Shown: positions 1 to 12,080, numbered from the stretch's first letter. The stretch: DNA of 64,000 bases from Ceratotherium simum simum (GCF_000283155.1 NW_004454178.1:29142672-29206671); one strand, 5' to 3'. Notes: generated by a model from the sequence alone, not told the origin. Program-made: numbers and translations.

Positions 1-1624
1 GACGAGCAGAGCTCATGGTCACCATGGAACCTGACGTTCACCTGATGATCTGAGCCTCCTTGAAATTTCCATGAGTCCTGGCTGCCAATGGGCTGAATTT
101 CAACTTTTGTATGACACGAAGAAACAAACCAGTTCTCGAAAACACCATCGACCGTGGTTTGAACCACTATCCACATGACTAGGTGTCAAAATCGACATGC
201 AAATTTGACACTTGACATCTGAATCTAAATAAGTCTGAACAGAAACACCCCCCCAAAATCATTGTTGTACTTGTTATTTCTCACCTTTTTGTCTGGAAAC
301 AATTTCAAGCTTAGAGAAGATGTGCGAGAGTAGAAAGAACGCCTGTAAACCTTTACCCAAACTGTTTATCAGCAAGTGAGGTGAGGAGGGAGGGTGTGGC
401 ATTTGAGGAGATGCCACTTTAACATAAGGTTCAGACACTGCGTCCCTTCACCCCTAACACTTCACTGCGCATTTCCTAAGAAGAAGGACGTTGTTTTCTG
501 GAGCGGCGCACAGTATCAACCTCAGTAAACTTGACATGCACACACTACGTTTGTCCAATCTGCTATCGATGCCAAATGCCCTTCACAGCGTGTGTGTCTC
601 CCTTGGAGGATCAAGTCCAGGATCACATGCTGCACTGAGCTGTCACTTCCCTTCAGTCTTCATCTGGAGAGTTCCTCACCTGTCTGCTTCTTTCATGGCA
701 TTGCAATTTTTGTAGAATAAAAACCCTTCCAGTTTTTCATAGAATATTTCTCATTTTTGCCCGATGTTTCCTTATAACTAGATTCAGATTATCCTTCCCG
801 TAAAGAATACCGTGTCCTTCCCAGAGCAGCACCTCTGGACACTCCAACTTCTCCTCTGTATCCCAGGTCTTCCCCACTGGACAGTGGGCATTCCCTCAGC
901 ACCAATAACCCCATGCAGCTGCCCTCGGTCCCCTCTGCCCGCCCGGCGCCCCACTCGGGAGCAACAAGGTTGTGCAAGTTACTGCCCCACTGCAGATGAC
1001 TCCTGATATTAGTATTTCATTGTTTTTAAACTGTGTGGTTGTGTTATCCATTCAAAAATTAAACAAAGGGAGCCAGTTGTCAGGGCTCAAGGCAAATACC
1101 AAGTTCTCTCCCAAGACCGCAGAGGTTTGCCGTCTGCGAATCAGTGGTGTCAGGCGCCATGTGAGATGCATGTATTTATCTTAAGCTGCAGCATCAGGAG
1201 GAGAGAGTCAACCACAGGCCACTGGAGTGTATCTGACAACCGTAGTTACTGTTGCAAAATCACTCTTACTCAACCGCAATTCAATATTTCATTTCAATTA
1301 CAATATTTGTTAATTGAAAATATTTCCTGCTGTTAATTGATAATATTAAAAAGGGAATCATCAGCAGACTAGATAGAGAAAATAATGAACTATTTTATGT
1401 TTCTTTCCCGTGGTTACTTTTTAAATAATTTTGAGATGAATTAGTAACTTTAAAGACACCAGGCAGTTTACATAACTGAACAAAACTTTTATTTTACTTC
1501 TGTACTTATAATCTACAATATAATAGTAACAAATATCCAGTCAACTGTCCTGAAATGGTAGGAATTTTGGTTGATAATTAGGAAAAGGCCAAAAAAAAAA
1601 AAAATGATGTGGTTTGCATGTATT
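1..1624. other. Unassigned intergenic DNA
   Basis: No gene or confidently named repeat is visible. The right part (about 1260-1620) is AT-rich and ends in a short poly-A run near 1591-1604. Open frames here are under 75 codons and match nothing I know. This may contain old, eroded repeats. Confidence 0.5.
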
Positions 1625-1640
1625 AATAATGATTGGCCTG

Positions 1641-1895
1641 GGGGCCGGCACGGTGGCGCAAGTGGTTAAATGCGAGCGCTCCGCTGCGGCAGCCCAGGGT
1701 TCGCCGGTTCAGATCCCAGGTGCGCACCGACGCACTGCTTGTCAAGCCATGCTGTGGCAGCGTCCCATATAAAGTGGAGGAAGATGGGCATGGATGTTAG
1801 CCCAGGGCCACTCTTCCTCAGCAAAAAGAGGAGAATTGGCAGATGTTAGCTCAGGGCTGACCGTCCTCACAAAAAAAAGAAAGAAAGAAAGAAAA
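1641..1895 (+). mobile_element. ERE SINE, full-length, young
   Basis: This is an Equine Repetitive Element, a tRNA-derived SINE. The tRNA-like head holds a box A-like TGGCGCAAGTGG (1654-1665) and a box B-like GGTTCAGATCC (1706-1716), which together form an internal RNA polymerase III promoter. The body carries the typical ERE segment (CATGCTGTGGCAGCGTCCCA) and ends in an A-rich GAAA-repeat tail. A perfect 16-bp target-site duplication, AATAATGATTGGCCTG, flanks it at 1625-1640 and 1896-1911. The intact TSD and full length point to a fairly recent L1-mediated insertion. Confidence 0.95.
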
Positions 1896-1911
1896 AATAA
1901 TGATTGGCCTG

Positions 1912-2429
1912 TTTCTACTCTGAAAATAACTCAAAAATGATAAACTGAGCCAATGTCCACTTACTATGTTACTACCTCCTTTTAAAAACCACACACACGG
2001 AAACAAGGTCTTGTTCACGGCCCAGGGCCTGCAGGTGGTTGAAGGACCTCCGCTGGGAGTGAGGAGGAAACAGCACCTGGGGTTGTGAGAGCCGACCTCA
2101 CCGTTTCTTCTCTGGTCCTGAGTTCTATGTCCACTCTGTCCGTCCTCCTCCTGTGTGTCCTCCTTTCACATTCCGAGAGGGACCACAGCCACATGTCACT
2201 GACTTCTTGACCGGAAGCCGCATCCCCAGGGGTTCTGGACAGGTGTTCTGCGCATGGATGTCTGGATCTGAAAGTTCTCCCATTTCTCCCCGAATTGTCC
2301 CTGTGCCACTGTCTGAAATCAGTCACACCTGTCTGTGTGGTCTGTCTGTGGACCTTCAGTTCTCTTCCCTTGCCCTGTCTGTCTACCCACTTACCAACAC
2401 CACACACAATGGTTTCTGTAGCTTTATTA
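1912..2429. other. Unassigned DNA between ERE and L1
   Basis: Moderately GC-rich sequence with overlapping open frames on both strands (up to 130 codons on the minus strand). These show no recognisable domain and are probably chance. No repeat family recognised. Confidence 0.4.
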
Positions 2430-4740
2430 TAAGTTTTGAAATCAGGTAGGACCAGTCTTATTTTCTTCTCCTTTTTGAAAATTATGTTGGCTGTTCTAGT
2501 TCCTTTGCTTTGTCATATAAATATAGATCATCTTGTCAATTTCTACAAGAAAATTCTGCTTGTGTGTTTATGGTGATTGTGCTGAGTCTATACGTCAGTT
2601 TGGGGAGAATTGACATCATAAGAACACGGAGACTTCTGATCCATGAACAAACACTCTCTCCATTTATGTAGGTTTAGCTCGTTATCCTTTATCAGTGTTT
2701 CGCAGTTTTTGGCATACAGACCTTGTACATATTTTTATTAATATTTATATCTAAGTATTTCAAGCTATTTTTGGTACTATTCGAGATTGTATTCTTAAAT
2801 TTCGATTTCACATTGTTCGTTGACAACGTACAATCTATTTTTCTATCTCCGCCTTGTATCCTGCAAACTCGTCAAAATCACTTGTTAGTTCTACTACTAA
2901 TGTAGTATTTCCTACCTAGATGATTGTGTTGTCTGCAAATACAGATAATTTTAATTTTCCCTTTCCAATCTGCACACGTGCTATTCCTTTTTCTTGCCAT
3001 GTTGTACCAGCTTGAACCTCCTGTACGGTGCTTGGCGGGAAGCGTGAGACTGACCTGCCTCGTGGTCCTGCTCTTACGCCGCAGCCTGTGAGGACGGCTG
3101 TGGGGTTTCACGCGTGCCCTTCATCAGGTTAAGAAACTTCCCTTCTCTTTCTAGTTTGCATGTTTTTTTCATAAATGGATGTGGAATTTTATCAAATGCT
3201 TTTTCTTTACATTTTGAAATAATCATGCTATTTTTCTTTTTCAGTCTGTTAATACGATGAACTAAAAACCAACCTTACATTCTCAGGATAAACCTCATTT
3301 GGTCATATCTTTTTGATGTGTTATCAGATTTTATTTACTAATCTTTTGTTAAGGATTGTGCAGTTGTATTTATGAGGATATATGTCTGTAATTTTCTTTC
3401 CTTATAATGTATTTGTCTGTTTTTTGTTTTTTTTTTAATCAGGGTAATGCTGGCCCCATATATTACTAGTAAGTGTTCCCTCCTCTTCTGTTTTCTGGAA
3501 GAATTTCTCAAGCATTGATTTTCTTTCTTCTATGATTATTCAGTAGATTTTTCCAGTGAAACCACATTGACCATGAATATCTTTGTTGAAAGATTTTAAG
3601 CACAAATTCAGTTACTCTATAGGTATAAGAGATATCTGTTTCTTTATGAATGAGCTCTGGAAGTTCTTGTCTTTCAGGGAATTTGTACATTTTCTCTAAG
3701 TTATCAAATGTATCAACATAAAGTTTTTATGTTAACTCACTGTCCTTTAGATGCCCATAGTGTGTAGTATAATGATGATGATGATTGAACTTCAGATACA
3801 AAAACAAGTACTTTTTCAGTGTAAGCGTGTCCCATATATGTTGTTATCTGAAGTTAGAATTTACCTGGGTGTGCCCTATTTTATCTCAGAATCCCCATAA
3901 GATATCTAGTAAAACCTCTTCTTTCATTCTTGATATTGTTAATTTGTATCTTCTCTCTTTTATCTTCATTATCAGTCTGGCTACATATTTATCAATTTTA
4001 TTGGTCTTTTTAAAAAATCAGCTTTTGGTTTCACTGTTTTTCTCTAATACTTTTCTACTTCAATTTAATTGATTCTGTTCTCTCTATTAATTCTTTCTTT
4101 CTGGTGCTTTGGGTTTAATTTCTCCTTCTTTACTAGTTTTTTAGGGTGGAATCTTAAATAATTGATTTTGCATCCTTCTTTTCTAATGTAAACAGTTGGT
4201 GCAGAAATGTTCCTCTGGGCAGGAGGTGCCTGTGTCTTCAGGTTCCCTTGTCTGAGATGGTCTCTGTTCCCTCTCACTTACTCTTTGATTCATGGATGAT
4301 TGGGAAGTGGGTCATTTAATTTCCAAACATTTGAGGATTTTCCAGATATCTTTCTATTACCAGTTTCTAGTTTAATTCTGTGGTGATTAGAGAACACACT
4401 TTATATGACTTCAACTTTCTAAAATTTGCTTGTTTGTTTTATGGCATTGAAATGTTGTATCCTGGGAGTGCTTCCAGTGCACTTGGAGAAAGTGTATTCT
4501 AATATTGTTGGTGGACTGTTCCAGAAATGTACTTCAGATCAGGAGTTCCAGTTGGTTGATAGTGTTACTTGCTTCTTCTTGATCCTTGCTGGTTTTCTAT
4601 CTAGTTGCTGTATTGATTACTGATCAGTTGCTGTATTGACTACTGATAGAGGGCTGAGAGCTCCAACCGTAACTCTGATTTGCTTCTCTCTCCTGTCAGT
4701 CCCTGTTTTTGCTCCATGTGTTCAGAAGCTCTGTTGTTAC
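2430..4740 (-). mobile_element. LINE-1, antisense, degraded
   Basis: The plus strand reads as the reverse complement of L1 ORF2. Typical tracts include the one around 2500-2760 (GGGGAGAATTGACATC at 2598 and TATATCTAAGTATTT near 2747) and the one around 4300-4680. No long open frame survives, so it is an inactive mammalian L1. The precise ends are uncertain, and the segment may combine more than one insertion. Confidence 0.8.
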
Positions 4741-6413
4741 ACACACACATTTGGAATTAATCTCCTTAGGGAACTGACCATTTGGTATCACTAATGGCTC
4801 TCCTTCTGCAGCAGGTGTTCCCAGGGGAGAAGGAGTCAGGTGGGCCGTTGGGCCTTTCTCCGATGGAGGTGCCTCCAGCCCTGCATGCTCCAAGGTCATA
4901 TGTGAGCCTGTTTGAGTCTTGGTGGAAGAGCCCAGAGCAGATGCAGGCCTCCCGGGTATGCTGCTCCCAGGGTTTCTACACTCTCCCGTGGGCCCACGTG
5001 GTCTGCGGCCAGTGGTCAAATATTTTAGCTCCTTTTCTCACCACTTTCATGATGCAGGGTGCTTGCCTCTCACCTTCCTGGAGGGCCTATCTTTCTCAGA
5101 TCTCTGACCACTTGCTTTCCTCTTCACCTCGGGTCTCGGGTAGATTCAGGGTGTGATTCTGTAGTTTATCCAGATTGTTGTCAGGAAGCAAAGACTTTCC
5201 CCTCTCTCTGCCACTAGACAGAAGAAGAATTCCTCTCTGTCTTATTTCTATTCACTTAAGTAAACAAGATTTATCATGACACTTAAAGCCCCCCTAGACT
5301 TAGCCATAAGCATGAAAGTTCTCAGAGAGATACTTTGTAATCTATTATCTTTCCTGGTAATTAAATACTTTTCTTGCCTTTATTGATTGAAATCATATTC
5401 TTGAGAGACGGATAGCAATATAAAGAGTTATGTTAAATTTCTAAAGAGATTTTATTTGACAGTTTGAATTGATTCTTCTGTCAATGCAAAATAACTAATA
5501 ACCATTCTATAGATAAGAGAAATAAGGTGAGTTTACTTGAGCCAGAGTGAGGATTATAACCTGGGAAGGCCTTAGAAAGTGTCCCGGAAAAGCATGGTTT
5601 TCAGTACAGTCTTACATCTTTTTAGAACAAAGAACATACATTAATCACACCCAAGATATACTTTTATCCAAATTTCAAAGAGGTGTTCAGTTGCAAATTA
5701 GCAGGTCAACATGACCATGATGTCAGGAAAGGGACTAATGCAGGCATTACCAATAGGGTGTTATCAATAGGTCGTTACAGTAGGAGGGGAAGTATGCATT
5801 CTTATCTTAAGAGGGTGCATTCTTTACTTTAATGGTTAAACAGATGTACAATGTATGTTTGATAGGCCATGAGTCAGGCTTTTTAGTTCAAACCGAATGA
5901 GTTTTGAATCCGAATACTTACACCATATACCTCAATATGTGAAAATCTCTTGTCACTTCTTCTATATGAACCATTCGCCTATCATCAATTGAAGTATCAT
6001 TAAAAAGATTTGCTTACATAGAATTTAATAACAGGAATGAGTTGGAAGAAATAAAGTTGGACAGCATACTTTGGATGCACATGGGACAAATAGTTAATCA
6101 GGCAAATTTAGTTCTAATTTTAGTAAAAGGAAAAAGTGCCTAATTTTGAAATGATAGATTTCACTTGTGCCGTGTGATGAGATGGGTCCTCCAGGCTGAT
6201 GAATTGACGTTGCTGCCCACAGCCCTGCTTCAGGTCCAAGCGCAGCGACTCTGCCCTGAGGAAGGAAGCATAATTCATTCACGCATATTCCTGCACAAGG
6301 CCCCTGTGCAGCCCCCCTCACCCGCCACTGTGTGAGCGATTGCTGAATAAGACAAACACACACTCTCTAAATGTCATCCCCCAGGTGACATTTACTATGC
6401 ATATTAACTATAC
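4741..6413. other. Unassigned DNA, AT-rich on the right
   Basis: No coding gene seen. The part at 4780-5150 is GC-richer and has short overlapping open frames without homology I can name. From about 5250 to 6060 it is AT-rich and may contain an old LTR or L1 fragment, but I cannot assign a family. Confidence 0.35.
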
Positions 6414-6417
6414 ATGT

Positions 6418-6982
6418 TGTTGGGGAAGAGGGAGAATCCTTCCCCCATTTCCCTTAAGGTTCCTATGGCTGGCCAAATAATTAAGAAGGCAGGTTAGCAG
6501 GAGAAAATCAAACAAAGTTTAATAACATGTATACATGGGAGACACTCAGAAAATAAAAATTGAGCAACTCGTCATTCTAAGTTTCTTGCTAAGTATTTTT
6601 CAGCTAAAGGTGAGGAGGGTGTTGGGATAATGGTTTGGGATTTCAGAGGGGAAGAAGACAATTCACACGGAGATTGAAATGCTACTGTTTGTCAGACAAC
6701 TTTTTACTAGGCCACCTAGAGAACATGGCTGAGAGACAGAATTTTTGATAAGATGGGCTTGTTGGTGCCTTTCTTATTGCATCTATTTTGCATTATACTA
6801 CAGCCATCATATGGGAGTGGCTCCTTCCTGGAATGGGACTTCTATGCTAAACTCTTGAGGCAGTTTGGGAGGGGAAGCTCAAATGTTCTTCCTGAGTCTT
6901 CTGAGCCTTTATTGTCTTCAGCTCAAAATAATCCACATACCAGAGTGGCGTATCTTGGGGCGGCCTGCCCTGAACACCATCA
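6418..6982 (+). repeat. Solo LTR, family LTR-C, copy 1
   Basis: An LTR starting TGTTGGGGAAGAGG and ending CA. It is flanked by a 4-bp target duplication ATGT (6414-6417 and 6983-6986). It shares many blocks with the copies at 14310-14969 (reverse) and 58087-58703, including the CTGGCCAAATAATTAA and TTAGCAGGAGAAAAT tracts and a GATGGGCTTGTTGGTGCC block. No internal viral sequence is attached, so it is a solo LTR. A 4-bp duplication is typical of class I (gamma-like) retroviral integration. The 3' end is diverged from the other two copies. Confidence 0.8.
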
Positions 6983-6986
6983 ATGT

Positions 6987-9376
6987 GATAAATATATATT
7001 CAGTATTTCCTACTAATTTTAGAGTCAAAAGGTATTGTTAAATGGATAGGCCTTGTGGACACCACTTTAACCAAATGTGCAACATCAGCGTCACCGTTGC
7101 CACGTGGCACCTGAGAAAAACCCAAGGCCACTTTTGCAGTGTTCCTGCCCCAACTGTCTATTCCAAATCTCATCAGGAAGAAGCACTCAACCACTCCAAA
7201 TTGAAGGGAATTAAGCAAAATAACCATCCCGGACTTTACATTAAAAGAGGAAAAGGCAGGACTCATCAACTTGGGGACTAAAGGGACAGGAGGCTGAACT
7301 CACGCCAGGTCCTGGGATGAATCCTGGAGAAGAGAATGTGCCTGGAAGAGTCGGGCTACGTAGGAGAATGTCGTGATTATTAGGAGATGTGTGCTGGAGT
7401 ATTTAGGTGAATTGTCTTGATGTCTTCAAGTAATGCTCAAATTATTCAGCAAAAATCCTCCAAACTGTGTAGATAGTTTGGGGGTGAAGGGATAAGAAAT
7501 CAAGGAAGGAAATGTGGTAAAGTATTAACAATTTGTGAATCTGGGTGATGGGCAAAATGGTGTTCTCTGTACAATCAGGACAACTTTCTGAGGTTTGAGA
7601 TTGTTCTACAGAAGAAGTTAGGAAAAAGTCAATCAATTCAAATAAAGAGAAAAAATGAAAGGACTGAATGTGAGGTGTTTTTGACAAAATGAATGGGTCT
7701 TTATATTGGAAATATGGAGCTTGAATTGAAATAATGAGTATATCCACAGGCATAATGAAGAAGGTTTTAAACACAAAAGCCTGCAACCACATGCACTTAA
7801 CTCTGGGTTGTTGGGAAGGCTGGTTGCAAGAAGTAGGAGGCTTGTTTTCATTTTGAGAGGAAGGGGTCAACCTGTGAAAGATGATGGCTCAGCGGGAGTT
7901 AGAACCCGTGTTTCCGCACAGACTTGAATTTGATGATTTAGATACAAGCTCAGTTTTGTGCCTTTGGTACTAGCTTTTCATGCACAAGTATAAAATATTT
8001 TATTAATCTAAAAATATGAAGGAGCTTTCATTTCTCAAAAGCAACACATGCTGTTTTTCAATTCAGCATGGTCAGATCATAAATTAATCCATGCTAATGA
8101 GGACACAGAGAATTATTACCAGACAATAATTATTAGTTACATTAACAGGGAATAGCCAACAATTAAATACCAACACTATCCCAATTCTCTGCAGAACAGC
8201 AGATTCGCCCTCAGGAGTGATGGGCCCTGCCAGTGTCACGAGTGAATGCAGCCCTGTCACTCTCAGAATGAGCACCCAGCCCGTTCATGGCAGGAACAAG
8301 CACTCTCCCGCTGTACACAGGAGCAGATCTGCTGCTGTCAATCTCAGAAACAGGTACCACTGAGATGCTTTGTCTTAAGGAAATAAGATAAGTCAAAAGT
8401 AATTCGTTATGAGAGTGGGCATATACCTCACCTGATAGCAGACACATAAGGTATTTCCACAAAATAGCTTTCCAGGGGGAAAGTCCACTAACTTACATAT
8501 ATAAAATAATGATAGACTGAATTCACAAGCTGGCGAAGCTTGTGTGTAGCCAAGCCGGCTGGAACAGACGTCTCTGCTCTGCCGCTGACGAGGTGGGCAG
8601 ATCTGTCCAAATACATTTAAAGCATCCAGATTCTGCTATATTTATCAGAGGACACGTGCGATTTTGCTTCCTAAACTTTTTTCTAACATCTGTAATTACT
8701 TGGCATTTAAAGAACATGTCTTTGGAAGGATTTAATTTTTTCCAATGTTACAATTTCATCTTACTCGTTACCATATTACCATTTCTTTTTCCCTTCCCGT
8801 TACACGATCAATTAAAAATAGACCTTCACAGTCAAGAGTCTAAAAGCAACTCCTGTAGCCAAACCTTCTCACTTCCTTTCTCTCTCTTTGAGTGTATTAT
8901 ACGGATGGAAGCAGTTACAGATGATATAATGCAGGTGCTTCCTTCCAGGTCTTTACCTCCTTGTCCCTGCAATTTCCTTTTTTCCTTTTCTAGAACTGGC
9001 ACCTTCGTGTTAGAACCACTGGCCATTTGATAACATAAATCATTATATGTGTAGCATTCTAAAGATGAACATTCTGGTGTCAACCTTCCTTCTTCCATGA
9101 AAACACTTGCTTCCTGAGCAAAATTGATGAAAGTTAGAAGACGATGTTAAATAGAATGCAATCAAGGGAATATAAAATTAAATTTTAAAAAATAGAATAA
9201 TGCCAGAGTAGGATCTTGAGAAGATTTTGTCCAAAGTATATTTGTAGATCAGGGTTGTGTGAAAAAAATCAAAAGAAAATAACAATGAGTGATTTCCTTT
9301 TTAAGCTGGGAATGGGGTTGGCCAGGGTGGGGACAAGACGTGGGTGAGGAAGCTGTGTGACCCTCTATTGCCCTTC
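6987..9376. other. Unassigned intergenic DNA
   Basis: No gene or confidently named repeat. The largest open frames (142 codons minus at 7442-7870; 162 codons plus at 8542-9030) have low-complexity, F/S/L-rich translations without known domains and look accidental. Confidence 0.45.
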
Positions 9377-9380
9377 CCTC

Positions 9381-9819
9381 TGAAGCTGGGTACCTGAGGG
9401 CTACTGTAGATATTAAACCAATTCGCTATTGTTCCTGTTTAACTTAAGGGGTGATTTAGGGCTCTCAAGGCTTTGTGAGCTTCTTTTGTAGGAGAAAGTG
9501 ATTGCTTTTGGGGAGGTTTCGATCATAGGATGGCCCATCACCGGATGGCCGGCCCTCAGCAGTTGCTGAAGCCCAGAAGTCAGATTGCCCAGAGGCTTAT
9601 CGGGAGTGACCCCTTTGTTTCCCTGAAACCCCTCCTGCCAAGCCCCTTGGCTCTGTAAAACTCCCTGGTTTTCTGTTCTGGGGGAGGTGGATTTGAGGGA
9701 ACCCTCATTTTGGCCCATTCCAATACGTCTTTCTCATCTCCAGGCACCAGTGTCTCAGTGTTTGGCTTGCTGGGCATCGGGCACACTTAATCAAATCAAG
9801 ATTAAGAGGTTCACTATCA
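9381..9819 (+). repeat. 5' LTR of the Arg-primed ERV
   Basis: A 439-bp LTR starting TGAAGCTGGG and ending TATCA. It aligns along its whole length with the 3' LTR. The TATA position reads TGTAAA (9654-9659), where the 3' LTR keeps TATAAA, so the core promoter of this copy is weakened. U5 ends just before the primer-binding site. Confidence 0.9.
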
Positions 9820-9823
9820 ATTT

Positions 9824-9841
9824 TGGCAAGCCAGCCAGGAG
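9824..9841 (+). promoter_or_regulatory. Primer-binding site, tRNA-Arg(ACG) type
   Basis: The 18-mer TGGCAAGCCAGCCAGGAG lies four bases after the 5' LTR end. It is complementary to the 3' end of mammalian tRNA-Arg(ACG) except for one G-to-A change, the usual result of CpG decay. The tRNA 3' end is recalled from general knowledge, not looked up. In retroviruses this site anneals the tRNA that primes minus-strand DNA synthesis. Confidence 0.8.
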
Positions 9842-10058
9842 TCTTGTGCCCGTGGCTGAATGCCCAGCCGAGAGTTTGAGGGGTAGGTGGTCCCCAGCAG
9901 CTGTCTAGGCATCATTTCTTGGAGGGACTTCCCCTGCCGCTCCCCCCTTCCCACCGGCAGTGGCCACCCTCAGCCCAACACTCGCTTGGAGTGGAGAACG
10001 AGTTGGACTTCGGTCCACGTGTGTGAGTCTGTGTTTGTCTCGTATGTGAGTCTGTCGT

Positions 10059-10067
10059 CAGGTGAGT
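10059..10067 (+). promoter_or_regulatory. Splice-donor consensus in ERV leader
   Basis: CAG|GTGAGT is a perfect match to the U1 consensus and lies about 220 bases after the primer-binding site, where retroviruses place the donor for subgenomic RNA. Use is inferred, not shown. Confidence 0.4.
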
Positions 10068-10438
10068 CACCACGACACTCACAGTCGTGGATTCCCCTTC
10101 TCTCCATTTGCATTGTGTGTGTTTGGAAATGAAGGAGCCTCGTTTGGGAGAGATGTGGCGGATTGTTGGACTTCACCTTCTGTTTTTGTCCTGCAGGAGT
10201 CGGATTTTGTCTTTGTGTGGGTGTGTTTGTCCTGTGTGTGTGTGCAAGTAAGTTTGTCGGTTTGATTGAAATGAGCATGTCCTCTGAGTTATCAGCAGCA
10301 TTGGTGGCGCAGGGGGGAAGGTGGTGGGGATGGGAAAATGGCGTGGAAGGCAGAGAAGTGCGGCCTGGTGTTCCCTGCCCCATCATGGCAGCAGCGGCTC
10401 ATGTTGTGACGGTGGTGGCAGGAGGGGCAGCCTGAAGG

Positions 10439-10447
10439 CAGGTGAGT
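10439..10447 (+). promoter_or_regulatory. Second splice-donor consensus in ERV leader
   Basis: A second perfect CAG|GTGAGT in the leader/early gag region, about 380 bases after the first. It could be a chance match or an alternative donor for LTR-driven transcripts. Confidence 0.3.
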
Positions 10448-10689
10448 ATCTCTGTGTTTGGCCTGGCTTGCCCCAGGGGCTAGGAGCAGTGGCAGCTGCA
10501 GTGACAGCAGAAAAGTCTCAGTGCCCAGTTGCTTTGCTGCAGGCTGGATAGCGGGCTGGAGCCGGAAGAAATATGTCCTTGGGTCAGAAATTTGTGGGTC
10601 TAGTGGGAAGGCTATGCCAGGGACTGACCCTGGGTGGAATCCCAATGACCCTGATGATTAAGAAAAACTAGGACACTTTTTAGGGTCTG

Positions 10690-11150
10690 CATTTGAAATT
10701 AAAAGAGGTACAACAAGGCCCTGAGAAAAACCCCTCCACCTTTTTTCCAGAGGCTGTGAGACTGCCTCAGGAGATAAACCCTGAGGCCCAGGGTAGTACA
10801 GTGGTTCTTAATACCTATTTCCTATCTCTAAGTGCTCCAGACACCTGTAGGAAACTCCAGAAGTTGGTTATAAGTACTGATGCTAATTCGGCACAGCTAG
10901 TAGAGGCTGCTGTTGAGGTGTTCAATAACCAGGATGTAACTGAGGCTGAAAGAGAAGACATGAAGGTGAAAAGGCAAACCACCCTGCTAGCTGTAGCCCT
11001 CCAGACTGCTCAAGGTAACCCAAGGGAAAGGAAGACGCCATGGGTGAGATATCCCGGCCCCACTGAGGGACCACAAGGCCACCAACAAAGTTGGGGGCTA
11101 ATCAATGTGCATACAGCTGGCAGGAAGGGCATTGGCAGCGGGACTGTCCC
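10690..11150 (+). pseudogene. gag remnant (capsid C-terminus and nucleocapsid)
   Basis: The frame from 10693 resembles the C-terminal capsid of gammaretroviral Gag: a QGPEKNPSTFF segment like the major homology region, then a helical, charged stretch. A nucleocapsid zinc knuckle follows at 11106-11147, reading C-X2-S-X4-H-X4-C. The second cysteine of the usual CCHC set is now serine, so it should not bind zinc normally. Matrix and N-terminal capsid upstream (about 10260-10690) are not recognisable. The gene is non-functional. Confidence 0.75.
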
Positions 11151-11234
11151 ATCTGTCCCCAGAGAGGGAGGGGATCGAACAGGACAGGGTCATGCCAACT
11201 TCCGTTGACTACAGAGGAGATGTGATGGGGCCGT

Positions 11235-11400
11235 GTGGCTCCCACTTGGTTCCAGGAGCCCTGGGTGACCTTGGCAGTAGGAGGAGAGTGTGTTGAATTT
11301 TTGCTCAATGCTGTAGCCATATTCTCGGTGTTGAATGCCCAAAATGGAAACCTCTCTAAAAGAAAGTGTGACATAAAACGGTATCAGGAAAAGGAGAGAC
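11235..11400 (+). pseudogene. Retroviral protease remnant, active site lost
   Basis: A 62-codon frame (11235-11423) contains VGGECVEFLLNAVAIFSVLN, the pattern around a retroviral aspartic protease active site. The catalytic D-T/S-G-A motif reads N-A-V-A, with asparagine at codon 11307-11309 in place of the catalytic aspartate. The flap and C-terminal part are not visible. It follows the nucleocapsid remnant, in the expected order. Confidence 0.7.
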
Positions 11401-11449
11401 CAAAAGGTCTCTGCAGCCCTTGACCTGTGAAATAGGATCAAAATGCTGA

Positions 11450-12080
11450 ATTTCTGACACAAGAGCCATAAAGGGATCCTTTGTTACAATAAATTACTTC
11501 AGTCCTCAGCTCCAGAGCAATACAGGTGAAATGGATGTCCTTTGTTACCCATAACAAGCCCCTTTCAAACACACCTAAATTTATGTTAATAAGGTGACTT
11601 TTGGAAAGTCCCTAAGGGTGGGGGCTGGTAGCCAAGGGAACCAACTGTGTGATTAGAGAGTAGGAACTTTCAACCCCATTCCCCTCCCTACTCCTCCAAG
11701 GTGTGGAGAGGGGCTGAAGAGAGATTCAGGAAGAGTGGCATCCCCAGAGAGAGCTTGGGAGCTCCACGTCCCTCTCCCACATATCTTGCTCTATGTAATG
11801 AAGGTAAAATGGGTGTCTTTTGTTATTCTGTTAAGTAAAATGTTTTCCTGAGTTCTGTGAACCTATCAAAATGTTTTAATCAAACCCAAGGGAGAGGAGT
11901 TGTGGGAAACTCTGGTCTGTGACCGGTTGGTCAGAAACGCAGGTGACAACATGGACTTGCAACTGGTATCTAACATGGGAGGCAAAGGGTAATCTTGTGG
12001 GATCTGATGCTATCTACAGGTAGACAGAGTCACAAATATCTTAAAAGACTGTTAAATACTTAGGGTTTGAACTGTCAGAA
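11450..12080. other. Non-retroviral or unassigned insert replacing N-terminal RT
   Basis: Between the protease remnant and the RT connection, about 600 bases lack any gammaretroviral pol similarity I can see. The fingers/palm part of reverse transcriptase, including the polymerase active site, should be here. The segment around 11890-12030 resembles a common mammalian interspersed repeat that I cannot name with confidence. Most likely another repeat replaced the N-terminal RT by insertion plus deletion. Confidence 0.45.

Noticed and set aside
1641..1720. A tRNA gene
   Set aside because: The box A/box B-like elements belong to the tRNA-derived head of the ERE SINE. No cloverleaf with a proper acceptor stem is evident.
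9824..9841. Primer site assigned to tRNA-Pro or tRNA-Glu, as in many gamma-like ERVs
   Set aside because: The sequence after TGG does not fit those tRNA ends, while it fits tRNA-Arg(ACG) with a single CpG-type change.
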